Assembly (NCBI GenBank): GCA_016189905.1
Contig: JACPRP010000075.1
Span: 1-50,848 of the forward strand
Direction of reading: 5' to 3'
Length of the DNA: 50,848 nt
Source: Chloroflexota bacterium
GTDB lineage: Bacteria > Chloroflexota > UBA6077 > FW602-bin22 > JACPRP01
The notes under the pieces were generated by a model that saw only the letters and a list, made by a program, of their open reading frames with translations, had not been told where the DNA came from and made no database searches. Both the position numbers and the translations under genes were made by a program. This document shows, in pieces, positions 15,807 through 25,134 of this stretch; the stretch's first letter is position 1, and every line of letters begins with the position of its first letter.

Positions 15807-18146
15807 ATGGGCGAACTAACGGTGGTTGGCAAGAGCGTAAAACGGCTGGACGCATTAGAGAAGGTGACTGGTAGAACGATTTATTGTACGGACGAAAAGC
15901 TGCCAGGGATGCTTTTCGCCAAAGCTGTGCGCTCGCCCTATCCTCACGCGAGAATCTTGAGCATCGATGCCAGTCGGGCTGAAAGACTGGCGGGCGTCAA
16001 AGCCGTGGCGACGGGCAAAGACGTTCGGCGACGGGCAGGGGCCTTCCTGAGAGACCAGCACATTATCGCCACGGAGCGTGTCCGGTTTGTTGGAGATATC
16101 GTCGCCGCTGTCGCGGCCGCTTCGCTGGAGACCGCGGAGGAGGCTGCGGGGTTAATCGACGTCGAATACGAGCAGTTGCCTGCCGTCATGGACGTCGAGG
16201 AGGCCATCAAGAAACAGCCTCCCGCCGTCTTGCACCCCGAGTTGGCTACTTATGACCGGATCGCCGCCATGCCATACACATCGTCCGATCTGGGCCCGAA
16301 CGTGTTCCGCCACTTCAAGGTGAGAAACGGCGACATGGTGAAAGGCTTCGCGCAGGCCGATGTGGTCGTGAGCAACAGATACTCAACCGCGAGAATCCAG
16401 CACTGCCAGATGGAGCCACACGCGTCGATCGCCAGGGTGGAACCTGACGGGAGTTGCACGGTCTGGACCGGCAAGGGTCTCTGGGGCGTGAGGCGTTTCG
16501 TCTGCTGGGCTCTCGACTTGCCCCCTTCCAAAGTGAGGGTAATCGGTCACAACGTCGGTGGGTCGTTTGGTGGAAAGGTCAGCGGGCTGGCAGAATCGAT
16601 CGCTCTACTTCTGGCGCAAAAAGCGCGCCGTCCCGTCAGGATCGTGCTATCGCGCGATGAGATGTTCGTCGGCGCAAGCACCAGAATCCCGATGGTCGTT
16701 TATATCAAAGACGGCGTGACACGCGATGGCCGCCTGGTAGCGCGACAGATGGAGGTGCTACTGGCCGGCGGCGCCTACGCCGATCACGCGGCTTCGGTCG
16801 TGCGGAACTGCGCCTTCGGCGCGTCAGGTACGTACTCGATCCCAAACTTCATGCTGGACTCATACGCCGTGTACGTGAACCAGCCTTTGGGTGGACCGTT
16901 CCGAGGATATGGCGCCAGCCAGGTGGTCTGGGCCATCGAGCAGCAGATGGACATTCTTGCCGAAGAGATCGGCATAGACCCGGAGGAGATCCGTCGCAGG
17001 AACCTGCTCAAAGAAGGCGGTCACAGCGTAATGGGCGAGCTTGTGCACAGCATCGGGGCCGAAGAGTGCCTGGATAAGGTTGCCCGGGGCATTGGCTGGC
17101 AGAGCAAGGCCACGCCAGTCATTGCCGACGGGCCGTGGCGGCGGGCGAAAGGCATTGCTATCGGCAACAAGTATAGCTGGGCCCCGGCCACGGCCTCGGC
17201 CGTAGTCAAGGTGCTGGAAGACGGCACGATAGAGGTTCTGACGTCGGCAGACGAGGTGGGCCAGGGAGCGCGAACGGTGCTGTCGCAGATCGCCGCCGAG
17301 GAATTCCAGGTGGATGTGCAACACATTAAGTGGGTCATCGCCGATACCGGGGTCACGCCTTATGATGACGGAGCGATCTCGAGTCGCCAGACGTTCAATA
17401 CGGGCAACGCCATTCGCCTGGCGTGCCAGGACGCGAAAAGACAGCTCTTCGAAGCGGCGGCCGTCCGGCTGGAAGTATCGCCGAGGGACCTCAAGACCGC
17501 TAACGGTCGGGTATTCGTCGAAGGCTCTCCGGACCGGGGCATCAGCGTCGAATCTCTCTTCGCCACGTCCGCCAGGGTTGAGACCCGCCTGCTCGAGGGG
17601 GCAGGGATTTTAGGAAAAGGAATCTGGCGCACCACAGGCATTCCCGAGGACCCCGAAACCGGCCAGAGCGAAAAGCTATGCTCTTTTTATACCCACGGAG
17701 CCACCGCCGTCGATGTGGCGGTCAACGTCGAGACAGGGGAGGTCAAGGTGGAAAGGATTTACAGCGCCTTCGACACGGGACGAGCGGTGAACCCCAGGCT
17801 CGTCGAGGCCCAGATCGAAGGGGGTGTAGGTATGGGTATCGGAGCCAGCATCTATGAGGAGATGCTCTTCGACGAAGGACATCCGACGAACACCAGCTTT
17901 ATGGATTATAAGATTCCCACCATCACGGAGATTCCCAGCACCGAGAACGTCGTCCCTGCGATAGTCGAGGCCTACCATAAGGAAGGTCCATACGAGGCCA
18001 AGGGCCTTGGCGAAGCCGTTCTCGTCCCTGTCTCCCCCGCGATCGCCAACGCGGTGTACAACGCGATAGGGGTCAGAATCAAGGACCTTCCCATCACCCG
18101 CGAGAAGATCCTCGCCGGCCTGCGTGCGCCGGCCGAGGGATCGTGA
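15807..18146 (+). CDS. Molybdenum hydroxylase (xanthine dehydrogenase family) large subunit
   Basis: 779-residue molybdopterin-cytosine-dinucleotide-type subunit of the xanthine dehydrogenase/CO dehydrogenase/aldehyde oxidoreductase family. It has the N-terminal hammerhead domain (KVTGRTIYCTDEKLPGMLFAKAVRSPYPHARI). Cofactor-binding motifs are GGSFGGKVSG, PFRGYGASQ, EVGQGARTVL and the C-terminal KGLGEAVLVP, whose Glu is the likely catalytic base. ATG 15807 is six bases from GGAGG and preferred over ATG 15804. No FAD or [2Fe-2S] partner is encoded here; only a CoxG-like gene follows after 36 bases. It probably hydroxylates an aromatic heterocycle or aldehyde; the substrate is unknown. Confidence 0.9.
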   Translation: MGELTVVGKSVKRLDALEKVTGRTIYCTDEKLPGMLFAKAVRSPYPHARILSIDASRAERLAGVKAVATGKDVRRRAGAFLRDQHIIATERVRFVGDIVAAVAAASLETAEEAAGLIDVEYEQLPAVMDVEEAIKKQPPAVLHPELATYDRIAAMPYTSSDLGPNVFRHFKVRNGDMVKGFAQADVVVSNRYSTARIQHCQMEPHASIARVEPDGSCTVWTGKGLWGVRRFVCWALDLPPSKVRVIGHNVGGSFGGKVSGLAESIALLLAQKARRPVRIVLSRDEMFVGASTRIPMVVYIKDGVTRDGRLVARQMEVLLAGGAYADHAASVVRNCAFGASGTYSIPNFMLDSYAVYVNQPLGGPFRGYGASQVVWAIEQQMDILAEEIGIDPEEIRRRNLLKEGGHSVMGELVHSIGAEECLDKVARGIGWQSKATPVIADGPWRRAKGIAIGNKYSWAPATASAVVKVLEDGTIEVLTSADEVGQGARTVLSQIAAEEFQVDVQHIKWVIADTGVTPYDDGAISSRQTFNTGNAIRLACQDAKRQLFEAAAVRLEVSPRDLKTANGRVFVEGSPDRGISVESLFATSARVETRLLEGAGILGKGIWRTTGIPEDPETGQSEKLCSFYTHGATAVDVAVNVETGEVKVERIYSAFDTGRAVNPRLVEAQIEGGVGMGIGASIYEEMLFDEGHPTNTSFMDYKIPTITEIPSTENVVPAIVEAYHKEGPYEAKGLGEAVLVPVSPAIANAVYNAIGVRIKDLPITREKILAGLRAPAEGS

Positions 18147-18182
18147 AGTGGATTATGACGCGAACGAGGAGGCGAGGACCGC

Positions 18183-18677
18183 GTGCATATCGATAAGACG
18201 ATCTCCCTGTCGGCGTCGATCGAAGATGTTTGGAACGCCGTTCTGGACGTTGAGGCGATCGCCGGATGCTTCCCCGGGCTCGAACTGATCGAAAAGATAG
18301 ACGAAAACATCTACCGCAGCATCGTCAAAGTCTCGGTCGCGCACATCACGGCCAAATTCGATCTTCTGACCAGAATCACCGAGACGAAGCCGCCAATCTA
18401 TCTGGCCACCCTCACTGAGGGGAAATCCCAGACGCTTGGCGCGACGGTGACGCAGAGACAAACCCTCGAGCTCAAAACGCTCGACGCCGAGATCACCGAG
18501 GTCCTATACAAGGGAGATGTGGTGGTCACCGGCCGTCTGGCAATGCTGGGCCAGCGTGTCATTCGAGCGAAGGCGGAGCAGATGGCCGATGCCCTCGCCT
18601 CCTCTTTCGTCGCCCTGCTGCAAACCCGTGTTGCCGGCATCGCGGAGACACGGAGGCACGGAGATCGGGATGTTTGA
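18183..18677 (+). CDS. CoxG-like SRPBCC-domain protein
   Basis: 164-residue SRPBCC/START-like protein starting at GTG 18183, with AGGAGG about ten bases upstream. The CoxG pattern is clear: SLSASIEDVWNAVLDVEAIAGCFPGLE, then VKVSVAHITAKFDL, and the C-terminal helix RAKAEQMADALASSFVALL. CoxG-type proteins accompany molybdenum hydroxylase operons and are thought to tether or mature the enzyme. The charged end (residues 150 onward) is not a hydrophobic anchor. It is probably cotranscribed with the large subunit. Confidence 0.85.
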   Translation: MHIDKTISLSASIEDVWNAVLDVEAIAGCFPGLELIEKIDENIYRSIVKVSVAHITAKFDLLTRITETKPPIYLATLTEGKSQTLGATVTQRQTLELKTLDAEITEVLYKGDVVVTGRLAMLGQRVIRAKAEQMADALASSFVALLQTRVAGIAETRRHGDRDV

Positions 18678-18716
18678 GTGTAGATGAACCAAGTCAGTGT
18701 GGAGTGAAGACCTGCC

Positions 18717-18752
18717 TAACGTATGGGCGACCGTCCGGTCGCTCCTACGTTA
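18717..18752. repeat. Palindromic intergenic repeat, copy 1
   Basis: TAACGTA (18717-18723) pairs with 18746-18752 and GCGACC (18727-18732) with 18737-18742. The same core, TAACGTA-GGGGCGACC-GGCC-GGTCGCCCC, recurs at 46031-46059. This copy lies in a tail-to-tail spacer between the CoxG-like gene and the binding-protein pseudogene. Confidence 0.65.
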
Positions 18753-18860
18753 AGGGCTGATGCACCTTCTTAACATATTCGGTAATTGTGCCTTCCTGGC
18801 TCTCTGAAGTTGTGGAAACGTACGTTATGGCTCGGCGGATGGCCTGCTGGGGAGAGCCGT

Positions 18861-19551
18861 CTACTGGTATCTCCCGAGCACGCTTATCGCATAGTCCACG
18901 TACTGGTTATCGATGAAATCCTCGGGCTTAGGCTTCATTGTGATCTGCCCGTTCTTGAGCAGCCAATCTACCTGGTTCATCAGGCTCTCGGCATTCAGGT
19001 ACCCGTTGGGGTTGATCCCGGCTGAAATGGCCTTGTCCCAGATCGTCGGGTCCTTGATGGCAGTGGCCTGCGTGAGTATCTTGATCACCTCGGCCTTGCC
19101 CTTGTTCTTGCCAAACGCATCATTGTAATCACGCGCGCCTTTTATGTAGCCAACTATGAATCCCCTGGCCGCCTCAGGCTTATCCCGCATAAAACCCTCG
19201 GAAAACGATACGCCATGGCACGTGTTGGAATTGAACGCCCTGCTCCTTAAAGTAGCCGCGGGCATCGGCGATGAAAGAGGCCGCGTCGGCCGATGCGCTG
19301 CCCATCAGGCCTACACGTACGATGACTGGCTCTTTGGTCTTCACAGCCGTGGTTGGCGAGGCGGCAGGTGGTGCGGGCGCCGCTGGCTTCGGCTGCTCCA
19401 CCGCCTTCGTGGGCGGCGCTATTGGCTTTGGCTGTTCGACCGCCGGCTTGGGCGTCGCGGTTGGAGCAGGCGGCTGAGCGCAACCAAGTGAAATTACGGT
19501 CAACGACAAAGCGATGGCAGAACAGGTGAGCAAAAGGAACCTTGGGTTCAT
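18861..19551 (-). pseudogene. Decayed NMT1-type ABC substrate-binding lipoprotein
   Basis: Two out-of-frame pieces of one gene. The 5' piece (ATG 19551, GAGGAGG upstream) encodes a lipoprotein signal (ISLGC), a Pro/Ala linker and the start of the binding domain (VRVGLMGSASADAASFIADARGYFKEQG). The 3' piece encodes the C-terminal third (GFIVGYIKGARDYNDAFGKNKG through DNQYVDYAISVLGRYQ), closely resembling the end of the intact protein at 43357-44547. About 160-170 residues in the middle are missing and the frames differ near 19200-19260, so an internal deletion with frameshift is the simplest reading. It follows UbiD by 133 bases. Confidence 0.8.
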
Positions 19552-19684
19552 CTTCGACCTCCTCTTGGAGCAATTAGCGTTAGCGTGTGACCCACGCCCC
19601 AGGGCAACCTCTATCTGATCGCCCCCAAAGCCGCCCGGTCGATTACTGAAACCTGTGGTATAGCGCCATAGGTTGTGCTTTCCC

Positions 19685-21178
19685 TTAGCCCCCCTGCTGC
19701 TTTTGCCTACGGTCCCTTTGCTCCGGAACCCTCGCCACCACGCGCTCCCCTATGTACTCCTCCAGCGTTATACGACTCAACACCTCGTCAGGCACGTTTA
19801 GTCGTTTGGGGAAACGTCTTGGGGACGCCGGCATTGTAGCATCTATGCCACCTTTGGCTCCCCTTCCTCTCTCCACCGTCGTCGGATCGAGCGGTACGCC
19901 GTAGCAGCGGGGTACGGCGATCAAATCGCGGTTCCATTGACTGCGCGTCGCCACCGCCCAGAGCACCCAGCGATCATCGTAGATGTCGATGTCCTCGTCA
20001 ACCACGATAACGTGCTTGGTCTCGGCGGAAGCGGACAGCGCCGACATGATCACCTCTTTGGGTTGCCCATCGTGCGTCTTTTTGAGCTGTACATAACAAT
20101 TGAACCGCCCGGCGCCGGATACCGGAAAATACAGCCGCTGTACCTCGGGAACGACCCGCTTGACGACCGCGTAGACCCGGACCTCTTCCTGCAAGCCACC
20201 ATAGTTGTTGTTTATGCCGACGAGAAACGAATCCCAGATGGCCTCGTCTCGGTAGGTGATAGCCGTGACGTCGAACACCTCGGACATGCGCTGCGGGCCA
20301 AAGTACCTCGTATACTCCCCAAAGGGAGCCTCCAGCGCACGCTTACCGGGAACCATCAACCCCTCGATGACGAACTCGGCATCCGCCGGAATCAGGAAAT
20401 CGTCGCCGAGCGATTCCGAAGGCACCAGCCGCAGCGGACATCCCATGACGGCGCTGGCGGCCTCATAATGGCTTTCGGGATAGCCCAGCCCTGTATGAGC
20501 GCCCATAATCGCCGCCGGATGGTGTCCCACCCAGAAGGCCACCTTCATCTCTTTGCCCAGCTCCTGGTGAGCCAGATAATTATGATAATTGTGCGAGCGC
20601 GGCGCCATATAGCAGCGCATCTCGCGCGGTCCGGCGATGTAGCCACGCTGCATCGCGCAGTTATCGATCCATGTCTTTGGCTCCCACGAGGTGAGCATGC
20701 CAGCGGTGACGTAGGGCCCAGGATCCATCTCGTGATAGCGCATCGCCGGCAGATCGTATAGATTCACCTGGTCGCCGACCAGCACATTCTGCTTGACCGG
20801 CGCTTCGCTCCGATCGACGAGCCGCAATTCATGCTTCCCTTCCGCGAGCCGTCTGCCCCAGTCCAGCCCCACATCCTCGAATGTGGAGCCGATCGCGAAA
20901 GCCAGTTTGCGCCGGTCTCCCAGGAGATTGATGATCGCTGGAAATTTCGAGGGCTGGCCAGTGGCGGTGATGATCTGATCAAAGATCACCAGCGGATACT
21001 TGCCGATATCCTCGAAGTGCTTGCCGACCGCGGTACACTCGAACTTCGCACTGATCGGCTTGTGAACCTCCAACACGTCGTCAGGATAGGCGGCACGGTA
21101 ATCGGCCAGAAACGAGCGCAGATCGATCACCCGCTCGCCTGTATCACGGACTGATGGCTGTCCGTCGGCCGTGATCAT
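19685..21178 (-). CDS. UbiD-family (de)carboxylase
   Basis: 497-residue prenylated-FMN-dependent decarboxylase family protein, full length. Recognisable blocks are VIDLRSFLADY at the N-terminus, FGSTFEDVGLD-like IGSTFEDVGLD, VAFWVGHHPAAIMGAH and the family hallmark ALEAPFGEYTRYFG, which holds conserved acidic residues. ATG 21178 has AAAGGAGAAGG upstream. Members carboxylate or decarboxylate aromatic or unsaturated acids. No UbiX-type prenyltransferase, needed to make the cofactor, is in the window. Neighbours (CocE-type hydrolase, cysteine hydrolase, binding proteins) suggest catabolism of an imported acid. Confidence 0.9.
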   Translation of the reverse strand: MITADGQPSVRDTGERVIDLRSFLADYRAAYPDDVLEVHKPISAKFECTAVGKHFEDIGKYPLVIFDQIITATGQPSKFPAIINLLGDRRKLAFAIGSTFEDVGLDWGRRLAEGKHELRLVDRSEAPVKQNVLVGDQVNLYDLPAMRYHEMDPGPYVTAGMLTSWEPKTWIDNCAMQRGYIAGPREMRCYMAPRSHNYHNYLAHQELGKEMKVAFWVGHHPAAIMGAHTGLGYPESHYEAASAVMGCPLRLVPSESLGDDFLIPADAEFVIEGLMVPGKRALEAPFGEYTRYFGPQRMSEVFDVTAITYRDEAIWDSFLVGINNNYGGLQEEVRVYAVVKRVVPEVQRLYFPVSGAGRFNCYVQLKKTHDGQPKEVIMSALSASAETKHVIVVDEDIDIYDDRWVLWAVATRSQWNRDLIAVPRCYGVPLDPTTVERGRGAKGGIDATMPASPRRFPKRLNVPDEVLSRITLEEYIGERVVARVPEQRDRRQKQQGG

Positions 21179-21350
21179 CTTCCTTCTCCTTTCGTGTTAA
21201 GCCAGGGGCGTGCTTTGCTGAAACAAAGGAACTGGGCTCAGCGGGACGCCAGATCAACAGCATACTCGCTACCCGACCGGTCCCGCTCTCCGCCTCGCGG
21301 AGTGGCCACATGCTCCGCCTGGCAGCGCGCCGCTTCGCGGCGCGATCAAA

Positions 21351-21375
21351 ATGTAGCCGAAGGCTTTAGCCTGCG
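21351..21375. repeat. Short dispersed intergenic repeat, copy 2
   Basis: 22 of 25 bases match 5214-5238. The surrounding UbiD-CocE spacer (21179-21450) also contains hairpins (GCGCCGCTTCGCGGCGC near 21327; GGGGCAAAGCCCC near 21389) and a tandem duplication of CTTATACCCGA near 21405-21426. It carries no gene. Confidence 0.5.
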
Positions 21376-21450
21376 TGTGGGGGCGCGGGGGCAAAGCCCC
21401 CAATCTTATACCCGACTTATACCCGACCGAATTGTTAAGTCCTACTGAAG

Positions 21451-23079
21451 TTAGCTCGGGATAACCGGAACCATTAGCCTGGAGCCTCTCTCGCCGCCTT
21501 CGTAAACCGTGCTGGTCACCTTGCTGCAAGGGTGGTGGTAGAAGGGAAAATCCAGGGCCGGACTGTCGAACGCGCCGATCTCCATCCGCAGTCGGTGCCA
21601 CTTCTTGAAAACGTTGGATGTCGGCCATATCTCGATCGGAAACTCCGTGGGCTCGTTCGGCACGAGAGGAACCCGCCTCGTGTGCGGATGCCACGGCCGG
21701 TATAGCTGCGAAAGCTCGGGGTCGATCTCCTGGTGGGAGCCACGGAGCCAGCCCTTGGTCAGACAGTTTGTGCCGCCGTCTTCATCTTCGTCGTAGACTT
21801 TCACGACCCAGTGGGTTTCGGGTTGATCCGCCGATCCGGTCAGGTGCAGCACCATCGGTCCCGTGATCTCGACGTCTCTATCGAATGCTTCCGTGCGATA
21901 GACGAGCGTCGGTTTGCCCCAGAATCGCTCCGGGGTATCGGGGTCCGCCGTGAAGCTCTGCTGGCTCGTCGCCGAAGGCCTGGCGTCCACGATCTTGCCA
22001 TTGCCCGAGCCATCGCTGGCCAGGTACATCTCCGTCCACCTGGTGTTCGGCAGCGGCCAATCGGCGTGGGCGCGCCATTCGTTAACCCCAAGCGTGAAGA
22101 TGTTCACCGGGGGGCCATCGTTCACGCCGCTATCCATTCCTTTGAGATACTGATCATACCAGCGACGGGCCTCGACGTGGAAACTGTTCCAGGGTCTTGG
22201 AGCTACCAACTGGCCGGTGATGAGCAGCCGTTTCTGCGCCTGCACCTTCTCCCAGGCCATAACGGCGCCGCGCAAGTGCAGCCCGACGCAATACCACCCG
22301 GAGCCCATATAGGTCGGAATCTTGATGCGGTCGAACTTGTTCCACGCGGAGCGTTCCCAGTAATAAGGCCCATCTTCTGGATGCATATGATTCAGCGATA
22401 CCCTCGCCCAATCGAGCAGGGCATCGGCGCGCTCCATCGAGCAGCCGGGTAGCAGGTTGCAGAAAGCGATGCTGTTGGTCAACTGGTTGATCAATCCGTC
22501 GATCTGCATTCCGCCGGTGTTGCGAAACTCACGATACAGGTCGGTCCACCCATCGTACGGAAATATCGCCTTCAGGCTGGGAGGCTGCTGCGCCGCGATC
22601 AGGTACTGGCTGACCGCGAAGTAAGACATGCCGGCCATGCCCACGCTGCCGTTACACCACGACTGCTGCGCCAGCCATTCGACGACCTCGGCCCCATCTT
22701 TTTGATCGTCCTCGCCAAAGAAGCTGAGCGCCCCTTCTGATTCTCCAGAGCCCCTGATGTCGACGACCACGTGGGCGTAGCCGCGCCTGACCCAGAAATC
22801 GGTGTCGCCGGCTTCCACGTTAGGCAGGTTGACGCCGGACCTTTGCAGCAACTTCTGATACGGGGAGAAGCCACAGAGGGCCGGCACGCGATCCCTCGTG
22901 GCCGGACGGTAGATGTCGGCCGCGATGTGTACGCCATCGCGCATACGAATTCTCACGGTCTCCATCTGCCCCGGCTCGTAAATCGGTTCGGATGCCTCGG
23001 GGCTGTGCGGCTCAGAGTTGTAGGGATACTGGGAGCGATCGCGGTCAAAACTCAGCAACGTCATCTTCCTGACTGCCAT
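21451..23079 (-). CDS. CocE/NonD-type alpha/beta hydrolase
   Basis: 542-residue serine hydrolase of the CocE/X-Pro dipeptidyl-peptidase S15 family. The N-terminal part has RMRDGVHIAADIYRP, YAHVVVDIRGSGESEG (oxyanion region) and the nucleophile in GMAGMSYFAVSQ. The C-terminal half is the jelly-roll domain (TGPMVLHLTGSADQPETHWVVKV). There is no signal peptide, so it is probably cytoplasmic. ATG 23079 has GGAGG eight bases upstream; GTG 23088 is too close. It likely cleaves an ester or amide before or after the UbiD step; the substrate is unknown. Confidence 0.88.
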   Translation of the reverse strand: MAVRKMTLLSFDRDRSQYPYNSEPHSPEASEPIYEPGQMETVRIRMRDGVHIAADIYRPATRDRVPALCGFSPYQKLLQRSGVNLPNVEAGDTDFWVRRGYAHVVVDIRGSGESEGALSFFGEDDQKDGAEVVEWLAQQSWCNGSVGMAGMSYFAVSQYLIAAQQPPSLKAIFPYDGWTDLYREFRNTGGMQIDGLINQLTNSIAFCNLLPGCSMERADALLDWARVSLNHMHPEDGPYYWERSAWNKFDRIKIPTYMGSGWYCVGLHLRGAVMAWEKVQAQKRLLITGQLVAPRPWNSFHVEARRWYDQYLKGMDSGVNDGPPVNIFTLGVNEWRAHADWPLPNTRWTEMYLASDGSGNGKIVDARPSATSQQSFTADPDTPERFWGKPTLVYRTEAFDRDVEITGPMVLHLTGSADQPETHWVVKVYDEDEDGGTNCLTKGWLRGSHQEIDPELSQLYRPWHPHTRRVPLVPNEPTEFPIEIWPTSNVFKKWHRLRMEIGAFDSPALDFPFYHHPCSKVTSTVYEGGERGSRLMVPVIPS

Positions 23080-23106
23080 CAAGAACACCTCCGCTACTCT
23101 GGATGG

Positions 23107-23757
23107 TTAGCCCCGTATCTCGTCCATCACCTCGGCGATGCTGGCAACCTGGCCAAAACAGGACGCCACCACCGTGAGCGCCACCCGCTGCGCTTCCTCG
23201 GCCGTCACCCGGCCCCAGCCTATGTCGGGCCAATCGTGGGTGGCGCACCCATCGCTGAGGAAGATGAGCTTGTAATCCCTGGAGAATGCATCGCGCGCCG
23301 TCGATTCGCAACAGGTATTGGTGACCGTACCGGCCAGGATGATGGTATCTATCTCCCTGGTGCGCAGGATAGCCTCCAGATCGGTGCCGTGGAAGGCGCT
23401 ATAGCGGCTCTTCACGACTATCAGATCCCCGGGTTTGGGCTGAATGTCCTCGTAGATCTCGACGTTCTCCGTCCCCACGCATAGCGCCCGGCCTTCCCGT
23501 ATGTAAGGATGAATGTCGCCCAGCCGGCCCACGTCGCTCCCGTCACCGCGCAGCACGTGTCGGATATAGATCACGGATATTCCCTTGTCGCGACAGAGGT
23601 CCAGCAACTGGTTCAACCTGGGGATCATCGCCCGTGCATCCGCTACCTCGACCGGAGCCCCCGGCTTCACGAAGTCGTTCTGCATATCGACGACGACCAC
23701 GGCCGTCTTCTGCGGCACGATCTTGTATTTGACCATCGGCTTAGCTTTTTCCCACAT
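23107..23757 (-). CDS. Isochorismatase-family cysteine hydrolase
   Basis: 216-residue cysteine hydrolase. The catalytic triad is visible as Asp24 in VVVDMQNDF, Lys116 in VVKSRYSAF and Cys149 in TVTNTCCESTARDA. Family members include isochorismatase, nicotinamidase and N-carbamoyl amidases, and nothing here singles one out. It begins ten bases after the stop of the binding lipoprotein and precedes the CocE-type gene, so it is the second gene of the operon. No signal peptide; cytoplasmic. Confidence 0.9.
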   Translation of the reverse strand: MWEKAKPMVKYKIVPQKTAVVVVDMQNDFVKPGAPVEVADARAMIPRLNQLLDLCRDKGISVIYIRHVLRGDGSDVGRLGDIHPYIREGRALCVGTENVEIYEDIQPKPGDLIVVKSRYSAFHGTDLEAILRTREIDTIILAGTVTNTCCESTARDAFSRDYKLIFLSDGCATHDWPDIGWGRVTAEEAQRVALTVVASCFGQVASIAEVMDEIRG

Positions 23758-23767
23758 CTTAAGCCAC

Positions 23768-25096
23768 CTACTTGATCAACTGCCACTTGCCATCTTTGGC
23801 AAGGTGGGCAAAGACCTTCCAGCGGGCCTCGCCTTCGGCGTTGATGCTGACCGTGCCGTACAGGCCCTGCCAATCCTTAAGAATGGTGAATCCATCACGA
23901 ATCTTGGCTCGTGCCTGCTGCAAATCGGTCTCCGGCGTGATGTTGTTCTTGCGCATAATGTCGGCCAGGATCGTCACCACATCGTAAGCCCCTGGCTCTA
24001 CCGAGACCGTGTCGATCTTCGCGTTCGCGGCCTTCACGGCATCGTTGAAGCGGGGCAGGAACTTCTGGAAAATGGGATCGGGGTTCTCGGGACTGCTGTA
24101 GCGCACGTTGACCCAGCCCTCGCCGGCGGAGCCCGTGAGCCCCAGGAACGGATATCCTGAAGTCGTCAGTCCACTCATCACGGGCACCTTGAGCCCCTGT
24201 CTCTCCATCTCTTTGGCCAGGGCTACGGCGTCGCCCCCAAATGCGCCCACGGCGATTCCGTCGGGGTTCAGCCCCTTGATCTTGGTCACGATGGCGCTGA
24301 AGTCGGTCGTGTTGGTCTGAAAAGTAACGGAGTCGATGACGTCGTAGCCTTTCTCCTTGAGAAACTTCGGATAAAGGTTCCGCGTGACAAAATCGTTGAC
24401 CGCATCCTTGGCATCGCCGGCAATCACGACTTTCTTGACGTCGGGGTACACTTTCTTGAACGAATCGATCAGAATAGGCACCGCGTCCTCGTCGACCTCG
24501 GCGTAGCGAAAAGTCCAGGGGCGGCCGGCCGCGATGACGCCAGGCTTGCTAGACGACGCGTTGATCAAAGGCACCTGCATCTGTTTCGCGAGTGGAGCCA
24601 CAGCCTCGGTCTCGCCGCTGGAAAACGGACCCACTATCGCGAACACCTTGTCCTGCTCGGCCAGCTTCCTCACCCCTTGCACGGCCTCTTGAGGATTGAA
24701 CGGGCTGTCGAAAGTCAGCAGATCGATCGGCCTGCCGTTGACGCCGCCGGCTGCGTTGACATCCTCCATTCCCAGCGTGGCAGACGCCCGCTGCAGGACG
24801 CCGGTTACCGCTTGCGCGCCGGACAACGGGAGGATGTACCCGATCTTGATCGGGGTGCCGCTCGGCTTCGTCTTTGCGGCGGCGGCAGGAGTGCCGGCAG
24901 GAGCCTTGGCAGCAGCAGGCGTGCCAGCGGGAGCCTTAGTAGCGGCGCCGGCGGGGGGCGCAGCGCTGGGAGGCTTCGTCGCCGTCGGCGGAACTGGAGT
25001 AGGTGTTGCCCCGGCGCATCCATAGACGACGACGGATAGCAGCAACAGGGTAACGATGCCAGACATCAGCCATTGGGAGACTTTCTCGTGGAACAT
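23768..25096 (-). CDS. Branched-chain amino-acid-type (Leu/Ile/Val) ABC substrate-binding lipoprotein
   Basis: 442-residue type I periplasmic binding protein. The lipoprotein signal ends VVVYGCAGA. It is followed by a low-complexity Pro/Thr/Ala linker of about 55 residues that includes two copies of KAPAGTPAAA. The binding domain begins IKIGYILPLSGAQAVTG and shows DVNAAGGVNGRPIDLL and IVGPFSSGETEAVAPLA. ATG 25096 has GGAGG at seven bases; frames to 25132 add nothing. No permease or ATPase genes are nearby, so it must share a transporter encoded elsewhere or act as a receptor. First gene of the UbiD operon, with a strong promoter at 25135-25163. Confidence 0.92.
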   Translation of the reverse strand: MFHEKVSQWLMSGIVTLLLLSVVVYGCAGATPTPVPPTATKPPSAAPPAGAATKAPAGTPAAAKAPAGTPAAAAKTKPSGTPIKIGYILPLSGAQAVTGVLQRASATLGMEDVNAAGGVNGRPIDLLTFDSPFNPQEAVQGVRKLAEQDKVFAIVGPFSSGETEAVAPLAKQMQVPLINASSSKPGVIAAGRPWTFRYAEVDEDAVPILIDSFKKVYPDVKKVVIAGDAKDAVNDFVTRNLYPKFLKEKGYDVIDSVTFQTNTTDFSAIVTKIKGLNPDGIAVGAFGGDAVALAKEMERQGLKVPVMSGLTTSGYPFLGLTGSAGEGWVNVRYSSPENPDPIFQKFLPRFNDAVKAANAKIDTVSVEPGAYDVVTILADIMRKNNITPETDLQQARAKIRDGFTILKDWQGLYGTVSINAEGEARWKVFAHLAKDGKWQLIK

Positions 25097-25134
25097 CGAA
25101 ACACCTCCAAGCATACTGGGGACCGGTATCATTC

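Noticed and set aside
24890..24990. Repeated sequence suggesting a tandem repeat or array
   Set aside because: It encodes the Ala/Pro/Thr linker of the binding lipoprotein; repetition reflects low-complexity protein, not a CRISPR or satellite.
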